A DNA stretch of 64,000 nt, from positions 1 through 64,000 of the forward strand of contig CAYURH010000002.1 of the NCBI GenBank assembly GCA_964447105.1, in the 5' to 3' direction. The notes under the pieces are model-generated. The model made no database searches. It had not been told where the DNA came from and saw only the letters and a list, made by a program, of their open reading frames with translations. Below, in pieces: positions 59,485-64,000 of the stretch (its first letter is position 1; every line of letters starts with the position of its first letter). The position numbers were made by a program, and so were the translations under genes. The DNA is from CAYURH01 sp964447105 (lineage in GTDB: Bacteria; Patescibacteriota; Saccharimonadia; Saccharimonadales; EFPC-124).

Positions 59485-60243
59485 TCACGACAGGCTGATG
59501 AGCGGGTAGCCCTTCATCTCCTCGATCTGCTTGCTACCCACGTAGCGCAGCCCGGTCCAGTCGGCCGGGTCCTTGAGCAGGACGAAGCCGTCGCGGCCCT
59601 TCATGATGGCCAGGCCGCCGGGGAAAGGCTGCGCATCGGTCGACGAGGTGACCAGAATGCCGCTTGTGCTAGTCGGTTCAGCCACCCAGATGTTCTCGGC
59701 GGGTACGTACCGGATCTGGCCCACCGCGAAATCCTGCGGCAAGCCCAGGACGGCTCGTGCCTCCGGGCTGGAGTCGAACTTGCTGATCTTGGCGGCACAC
59801 GTGCCGCCGTAGAGCGGCTCGCTCTCCTCGGCCGGCTCGAAGCCCGGTCGGGTGATCATGGTGTAGCTGCCCAGGGCCGTACGCTTGATGGCGATGTTCG
59901 GCGACACGACGTCGCCGACCTTGCGACCGGTCTCGGGCCACCACGGCGTGCCCTCCACCAAGCAGTAGCCGCCCTTGGGCAGGTGCTTGAGGTAGGGGAA
60001 CGACTGGAGCCCGGTGACGACGAAACCCGTCTCGCCGACACCCAAAGTGCCGATGTCCTGCGAACGGCCGACACCGTCCTTATCCAGGAAGGTGGGGTAG
60101 TCCGCGACCACCGACTGCGTCGAGGTGGGAGCCGGGATCGACGGCGGCGGGTTGGTCTTGTTGCCGTTGGTGCTGCAGGCCGCCGCAATGGTGGCGATCA
60201 GAGTGGCGACGGCGGCGGCCCGCACGGTGCGAGGAATGCGCAT
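59485..60243 (-). CDS. Secreted lipoprotein, GC-rich gene
   Basis: 252 residues. N-terminal Arg residues, hydrophobic core and a lipobox ending IAAAC (Cys23), so the mature protein is likely lipid-anchored outside. A Pro/Ser/Thr linker (about 25-45) precedes a beta-rich domain with three cysteines. No family was recognised. Third positions are almost all G/C, much more than in the flanking genes, recalling actinobacterial lipoproteins. Promoter TTGACA-17-TATTGT (about 60333-60361, minus strand) and a leader of about 80 nt. Confidence 0.75.
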   Translation of the reverse strand: MRIPRTVRAAAVATLIATIAAACSTNGNKTNPPPSIPAPTSTQSVVADYPTFLDKDGVGRSQDIGTLGVGETGFVVTGLQSFPYLKHLPKGGYCLVEGTPWWPETGRKVGDVVSPNIAIKRTALGSYTMITRPGFEPAEESEPLYGGTCAAKISKFDSSPEARAVLGLPQDFAVGQIRYVPAENIWVAEPTSTSGILVTSSTDAQPFPGGLAIMKGRDGFVLLKDPADWTGLRYVGSKQIEEMKGYPLISLS

Positions 60244-60370
60244 GACGACCTTTCCAGATGTGTAAGGTGTTGCCGTACGGCTATTGGAGCCGCACGGATA
60301 ATCGCCCTCGGAAGGGCAATATCCAGATTACAATAATATATTTATGTATTTATGTCAACTTTACCGTTAC

Positions 60371-60379
60371 TGCTACAAT
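60371..60379 (+). promoter_or_regulatory. Extended -10 of the DUF2200 gene (leaderless)
   Basis: TGC TACAAT, followed by 7 nt and the ATG at 60387. Confidence 0.6.
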
Positions 60380-60386
60380 ACTACTT

Positions 60387-60746
60387 ATGGACCCACACAA
60401 CCGAATCCCTACTATGGCCTTCGCCAGAGTGTACCCACTCTACATTGCTAAAGTTGAGCGCAAAGGCCGCACCCGTGCCGAAGTCGACACCGTGATCTGC
60501 TGGCTCACTGGCTATAGCCAGCATGCACTACAAGCCCAAATAGACAAGCAGGTGGATTTCCAAACATTTTTTGCCGAAGCGCCGCAACTCAACCCCGCAC
60601 GCACCCAAATCACCGGCATGATTTGCGGTGTGCGCGTGCAAGACATTACCGACCCATTGGTGCAAAACGCGCGATATCTGGACAAATTGATCGACGAGCT
60701 GGCCCACGGCAAGTCTATGGAAAAAATCTTGCGGGGAACCGTATAG
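60387..60746 (+). CDS. DUF2200 family protein
   Basis: 119 residues with RIPTMAFARVYPLYIAKVER, KGRTRAEVDTVICWLTGYS and LDKLIDELAHGKSMEKILRG, which fit the DUF2200 pattern very closely. Function unknown. The start is the Met 7 nt after TACAAT; the longer frame from 60258 would overlap the divergent lipoprotein promoter and adds non-family residues. Confidence 0.9.
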   Translation: MDPHNRIPTMAFARVYPLYIAKVERKGRTRAEVDTVICWLTGYSQHALQAQIDKQVDFQTFFAEAPQLNPARTQITGMICGVRVQDITDPLVQNARYLDKLIDELAHGKSMEKILRGTV

Positions 60747-60828
60747 ATATACGCGCTGCCATACGTATTATTGCTAATGGCTAGCACATATGGTATAATT
60801 GCCGTACTAGCCCAAAGGGGTATTTTTT

Positions 60829-62664
60829 ATGAATCAAGATCCCACCAAAATTCGCAACATCGCTATTATCGCCCACGTTGACCACGGCAAAACCACACTG
60901 GTCGACGGTTTATTGAAGCAGTCCAAAACATTCCGCGACAACCAAGCGGAAATGAGCCAAGACCTTATCATGGATAGCGGCGACCAAGAGCGCGAACGCG
61001 GCATTACCATCACCGCCAAAGTGACAGCAGTGCAGCACGGTGATTATCGTATCAACATCATCGACACACCCGGTCACGCCGATTTTAGTGGTGAAGTGGA
61101 GCGCACACTCAATATGGCCGACGGCTGCATACTCATCGTTGACGCCCAAGAAGGCCCCATGCCCCAGACCAAATTCGTGTTGGGCAAAGCGCTGGCTGCC
61201 GGGCTCAAACCAATTGTCATTATCAACAAAATCGATAAACCAGCGTCGCGCATACCAGAAGTCGAAAACGAACTGGCCGACCTATTCCTAGAACTCGCCG
61301 TGCACGAAGACCAGCTACATTACCCCGTGTATTACGCCAACGGCCGAGCCGGCAAAGCCTGGACGCAGCCTCCAACCACCCCCGATGACGATGGCGATCT
61401 GGAGCCTATGTTCCAAGCTATCATCACCCACGTGCCAGCACCGCAAATCGAGGCCGACAAACCATTTCAGATGCTTGTCACTGCGCTAGGATGGGATAGT
61501 TTCAAAGGTAAATACGCCATCGGTCGCATCACTCGCGGCCAAGTAAAAGCCGGCGACCAAGTAAGTTTGTGCAAAAAAGACGGTTCCATCGCTCGAGCCA
61601 AAATCGACACCGTATTTATGAGCCACGGCGTGAGTAAATTTGAAGTACCACTCGGTCTTGCCGGGGACATCGTGCAACTCACCGGCGTGAGCGACGCGCA
61701 AATCGGCGAAACAATTGCCGACGCGAACAACCCCGAAGCACTGCCCGTCATGGAAGTCGAAGCGCCCACCCTCCAGATCTATCTTGGCCCCAACACCAGC
61801 CCGTACAAAGGCCAAGAAGGTGAATTCAACACCAGCCGCCAGATCAGCGAGCGCCTGCAAAAAGAGCTCGAAACCAACATCGGCTTGCGCGTCGAAGACC
61901 AAGGCATCGGCTTTTTGGTATCGGGCCGCGGGGAACTGCACCTCAGCGTCCTTATAGAATCAATGCGCCGCGAAGGCTACGAATTTGAAGTGGGGCGCCC
62001 ACAGGTCGTAACCCATCTAGAAAACGGCGTCACCATGGAACCACTCGAAGAAGTCATTATCGAAGTCCCATCCGAACACGTGGGCACTGTGCAAATGGAG
62101 CTCGGCGCCCGACGCGCCGCGCTCAAAGAGCAATTTGCCAGCCCCAAAGGCGTGACCAAACTGGTATACACCATGCCGACTCGCGCTCTACTAGGTATGC
62201 GCAACATCTTGCTCACCAACACCAAAGGCACGCTCATCATGAACTCACTGAGCGTCGGCTCGCAACCAGTCGGAGCAGCGCTGCCGCAATTACGCAAAGG
62301 TGTGTTAATTGCCTACGAAGCTGGCATCACCACACCATATGCGCTGCAAACCGCCGAAGAACGTGGCACCGTGTTTGTAAACCCAGCCGAACGAGTGTAC
62401 GCCGGACAGGTTGTAGGACTCAACAAACGTGGCGAAGATTTGGAAATCAATGTCTGCAAAGCCAAACACCTGACCAACATGCGCAGTAGCAGCAGCGACG
62501 GCGTAGTACAGCTGACACCAGCCACTATATTCAGCCTAGAAGAGTGCCTGGACTTTATCGAAAACGATGAACTGCTCGAAGTCACACCCAAAAGCCTACG
62601 CCTGCGCAAAAAAGAGCTCGACGCCAACAAGCGCAAGCAGCACACCAAAACGCTGAGTCGCTAG
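60829..62664 (+). CDS. typA: GTP-binding translation factor TypA/BipA
   Basis: Ribosome-associated EF-G-like GTPase with roles in stress and ribosome assembly. G1 AHVDHGKTTL at residues 11-20, G2 around RERGITITAK, G3 DTPGHADF, G4 NKIDK. The C-terminal TypA-specific domain includes GMRNILLTNTKGTL and LRKKELDANKRKQ. Length 611 is standard. AAAGGGG lies 9 nt before the ATG, with TATAAT near 60793. Confidence 0.96.
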   Translation: MNQDPTKIRNIAIIAHVDHGKTTLVDGLLKQSKTFRDNQAEMSQDLIMDSGDQERERGITITAKVTAVQHGDYRINIIDTPGHADFSGEVERTLNMADGCILIVDAQEGPMPQTKFVLGKALAAGLKPIVIINKIDKPASRIPEVENELADLFLELAVHEDQLHYPVYYANGRAGKAWTQPPTTPDDDGDLEPMFQAIITHVPAPQIEADKPFQMLVTALGWDSFKGKYAIGRITRGQVKAGDQVSLCKKDGSIARAKIDTVFMSHGVSKFEVPLGLAGDIVQLTGVSDAQIGETIADANNPEALPVMEVEAPTLQIYLGPNTSPYKGQEGEFNTSRQISERLQKELETNIGLRVEDQGIGFLVSGRGELHLSVLIESMRREGYEFEVGRPQVVTHLENGVTMEPLEEVIIEVPSEHVGTVQMELGARRAALKEQFASPKGVTKLVYTMPTRALLGMRNILLTNTKGTLIMNSLSVGSQPVGAALPQLRKGVLIAYEAGITTPYALQTAEERGTVFVNPAERVYAGQVVGLNKRGEDLEINVCKAKHLTNMRSSSSDGVVQLTPATIFSLEECLDFIENDELLEVTPKSLRLRKKELDANKRKQHTKTLSR

Positions 62665-62680
62665 ACCCACAGAATCTATA

Positions 62681-62878
62681 TTATGACTTGCCGTTTAAAT
62701 ATTTGCCTGCCACACTCAGTGCAAACGAAGGCAAAATAACAAAAACCGTCGCGAGCAAAAGCCTCGACAATATGCTATCGTCTTTGGGCTGAATAATGAC
62801 AACCAAAACGCCCAAAACGCCAAACACCATAGATGCACCGATGAAAATTCGCGTCGCTATTTTTTGCATTTGTTGCAT
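62681..62878 (-). CDS. Small two-helix membrane protein
   Basis: 65 residues: helix 1 at about 9-29, helix 2 at about 38-58 and a short polar tail. Lacks any family signature. TATACT preceded by TGC lies 6 nt before the ATG on the minus strand, one of the clearest leaderless promoters in the window. Convergent with typA. Confidence 0.65.
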   Translation of the reverse strand: MQQMQKIATRIFIGASMVFGVLGVLVVIIQPKDDSILSRLLLATVFVILPSFALSVAGKYLNGKS

Positions 62879-62884
62879 GAATTC

Positions 62885-62893
62885 AGTATAGCA
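62885..62893 (-). promoter_or_regulatory. Extended -10 of the small membrane protein gene (leaderless)
   Basis: TGC TATACT on the minus strand, 6 nt before the ATG at 62878. Confidence 0.65.
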
Positions 62894-62930
62894 GACTGGT
62901 TTGTGCGGATCGTCGGGCTATATATTAATC

Positions 62931-63398
62931 TTAATTCAACGCGGCAACTGCACTATTTAGGAGTGTCGCGAAACTAACCCACACAACGTAGGGGAACAGC
63001 AAATACGCCGCCGTTTTATTGATCGGCCAGAATATTCGTATAGTCGCGACAATACTCGCCAGAAGCGCCACGATAATCACCACGCCCGCCCATGGTGCGT
63101 GCAAGCCAAAAAACACCACAGACCACAGCACGTTGAGCGCAAGCTGCACGCCAAACACCACAAACGCCGACTTCTTGGATTTTTTGTAGCGCGCTACCCA
63201 CACCAGATACAAACTGAGGCCCATGAGCAGATACAGCACTGTCCACACTGGTCCAAACAACCAGTTAGGCGGGCTGAAAAACGGCTTGTCGAGCGTGGCG
63301 TACCATGTGGTGATATTCGGAATTGTAGCCGCGCTTCCCATCGCAGCGGCGACAAAAGGTACCAGCACCGACGTCACACATTTAATAATCTTAAGCAT
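62931..63398 (-). CDS. tspO: TspO/MBR family membrane protein
   Basis: 155 residues, five helices. Signature WYATLDKPFFSPPNWLFGPVW followed by TVLYLLMGLSLYLVW (given in two parts), LNVLWSVVFFG and YLLFPYVVWVSFATLLN. TspO proteins bind porphyrins and other tetrapyrroles or lipids; in bacteria they respond to stress or light. The start is at MLKIIKC, because the longer frame lies upstream of TATACT, which sits 9 nt before this Met. Near-leaderless. Confidence 0.92.
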   Translation of the reverse strand: MLKIIKCVTSVLVPFVAAAMGSAATIPNITTWYATLDKPFFSPPNWLFGPVWTVLYLLMGLSLYLVWVARYKKSKKSAFVVFGVQLALNVLWSVVFFGLHAPWAGVVIIVALLASIVATIRIFWPINKTAAYLLFPYVVWVSFATLLNSAVAALN

Positions 63399-63467
63399 AA
63401 TAGCTACAGTATAACAGAAGCCGGCACTCCCGCCCGTCGCGGCAGTCACAAGGCTTCGCTACGTGCG

Positions 63468-63896
63468 TTACGATTTGGCCTGCAAAATAGAAAAGCGGTT
63501 GCCTTCGGTGTCCATTGCCGAAATCCATAGGCCAACACCGGGGATCATTTGCGGCTCCATAGTGTGTTCGCCTTTTTCGTTCATACCGCCCAAAATTTTA
63601 CCGCCAGCAGCTTGCACGTCCTTCATGGCAGCTTGCACATCGTCGACCGAAATCACTACCGATGGGGCCTGGCTTACAGGATCATCAGTTTTTTGGTAAA
63701 AGCCGCCGTTGATTGCGCCTTTGGTGAGCACCATGCCGTTTTCGTCGGTTTCGGCAGTGTGCGCCACTACATAGTTGCCCATGTCGGGCCCCATAGGCTG
63801 CGTCTTCCAGCCAAAAGTGGTTTCGTAAAATTTAACCATTCGAGCTTTGTCGTTGTAACCCATTTCGAAATGAACAACAGGGTTGAGTTTGGCCAT
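63468..63896 (-). CDS. VOC family protein
   Basis: 142 residues. Typical two-half VOC protein: HFEMGYNDKARMVKFYETTFGW, then SVVISVDDVQAAMKDVQAAGG and GVGLWISAMDTEGNRFSIL. It resembles the glyoxalase-like proteins often annotated as 27 kDa antigen Cfp30B in Actinobacteria. The start is at MAKLNP behind AAGGAGG; the longer frame precedes the ribosome site. Reaction unknown. Another VOC gene follows upstream at the window edge. Confidence 0.9.
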   Translation of the reverse strand: MAKLNPVVHFEMGYNDKARMVKFYETTFGWKTQPMGPDMGNYVVAHTAETDENGMVLTKGAINGGFYQKTDDPVSQAPSVVISVDDVQAAMKDVQAAGGKILGGMNEKGEHTMEPQMIPGVGLWISAMDTEGNRFSILQAKS

Positions 63897-63940
63897 TGTG
63901 CCTCCTTGGTTGATATCTATCCCTATTATACGCCTAGCGG

Positions 63941-64000
63941 CTATTTGTACTGGCACAGTTCGATAGACGTGCCATCTGGCGACAGTAAGTGGACAAATCG
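63941..64000 (-). CDS. C-terminal end of a VOC-like protein, truncated by window edge
   Basis: The minus-strand frame reads RFVHLLSPDGTSIELCQYK and a stop. The SPDGTSIEL ending is that of a glyoxalase/VOC domain, where the Glu is a metal ligand. Most of the gene lies outside the window. A second VOC gene begins 44 nt downstream. Confidence 0.6.
   Translation of the reverse strand, partial: RFVHLLSPDGTSIELCQYK

Noticed and set aside
59416..60336. Long plus-strand ORF (306 codons) opposite the lipoprotein gene
   Set aside because: Antisense artefact of GC-rich codons; the minus strand has a signal peptide with lipobox, promoter and leader.
1..64000. Alternative genetic code with UGA as glycine
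   Set aside because: UGA ends dnaX, histidine kinase 1, the lipoprotein-like GC-rich genes and others at family-expected positions.
1..64000. CRISPR array, insertion sequence or tRNA gene
   Set aside because: No regularly spaced direct repeats, no transposase, and no cloverleaf with a T-arm were recognised by reading; a dedicated search was not possible.

Overview
The window reads like a chromosome segment of a Patescibacteria (CPR) bacterium, most probably a Candidatus Saccharibacteria (TM7) relative. This is inferred from small, tightly packed genes, the dnaX-dnaB-(membrane transferase)-ybaB-recR order, a type IV pilus cluster with several minor pilins, many lineage-specific secreted proteins, and the near absence of biosynthesis genes. 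UGA is used as an ordinary stop, so the Gracilibacteria code 25 does not apply. No rRNA, tRNA, CRISPR array, insertion sequence or prophage was recognised.

Layout. 0-19 kb: end of an M20 peptidase, a conserved hypothetical, two adjacent candidate structured RNAs, then replication and repair genes (dnaX, dnaB, ybaB, recR, an NrnA-like DHH phosphoesterase, cysS, rarA, a DEAD-box helicase) and small membrane or unknown proteins. 19-32 kb: two tandem membrane histidine kinases and two stand-alone receivers lead into pilB, pilC, four minor pilins (one carrying eight Trp-centred repeats), two near-identical major pilins and pfkA. 32-41 kb: asnB, an AT-richer block (GT4 glycosyltransferase, SDR, sugar nucleotidyltransferase), an amine oxidase, DUF1697, a possible RNA, a divergent MNT nucleotidyltransferase/unknown pair and a HhH DNA glycosylase. 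41-58 kb: a surface locus with a GH16 glucanase, an SGNH esterase, three beta-helix proteins, a GLUG/Ig surface protein and three paralogous multi-pass membrane proteins, mixed with NUDIX, VOC, 2H phosphoesterase and EVE-nuclease genes. 58-64 kb: carotenoid-type membrane protein, DUF3592, a GC-rich lipoprotein, DUF2200, typA, TspO and VOC proteins.

Two gene-expression styles are visible. At least fifteen genes have a -10 hexamer only 6-7 nt before the ATG and no Shine-Dalgarno, implying leaderless mRNAs. A second set of genes, clearly GC-richer at third codon positions, has proper promoters, AGGAGG-type ribosome sites and GC-rich hairpins after the stop; these look like insulated cassettes of foreign or distinct origin.

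The most interesting system is at 41.5-58 kb. Secreted proteins share one N-terminal module (membrane helix, GFFAxxEPExGT, ASGGxAxQFxAP, polyproline) joined to different effector domains. They are interleaved with a membrane-protein family in which the same soluble domain sits at the N-terminus in two members and at the C-terminus in the third. Together with the pili and the kinases this suggests a cell-surface apparatus for contact with a host or its glycans; that function is inference.
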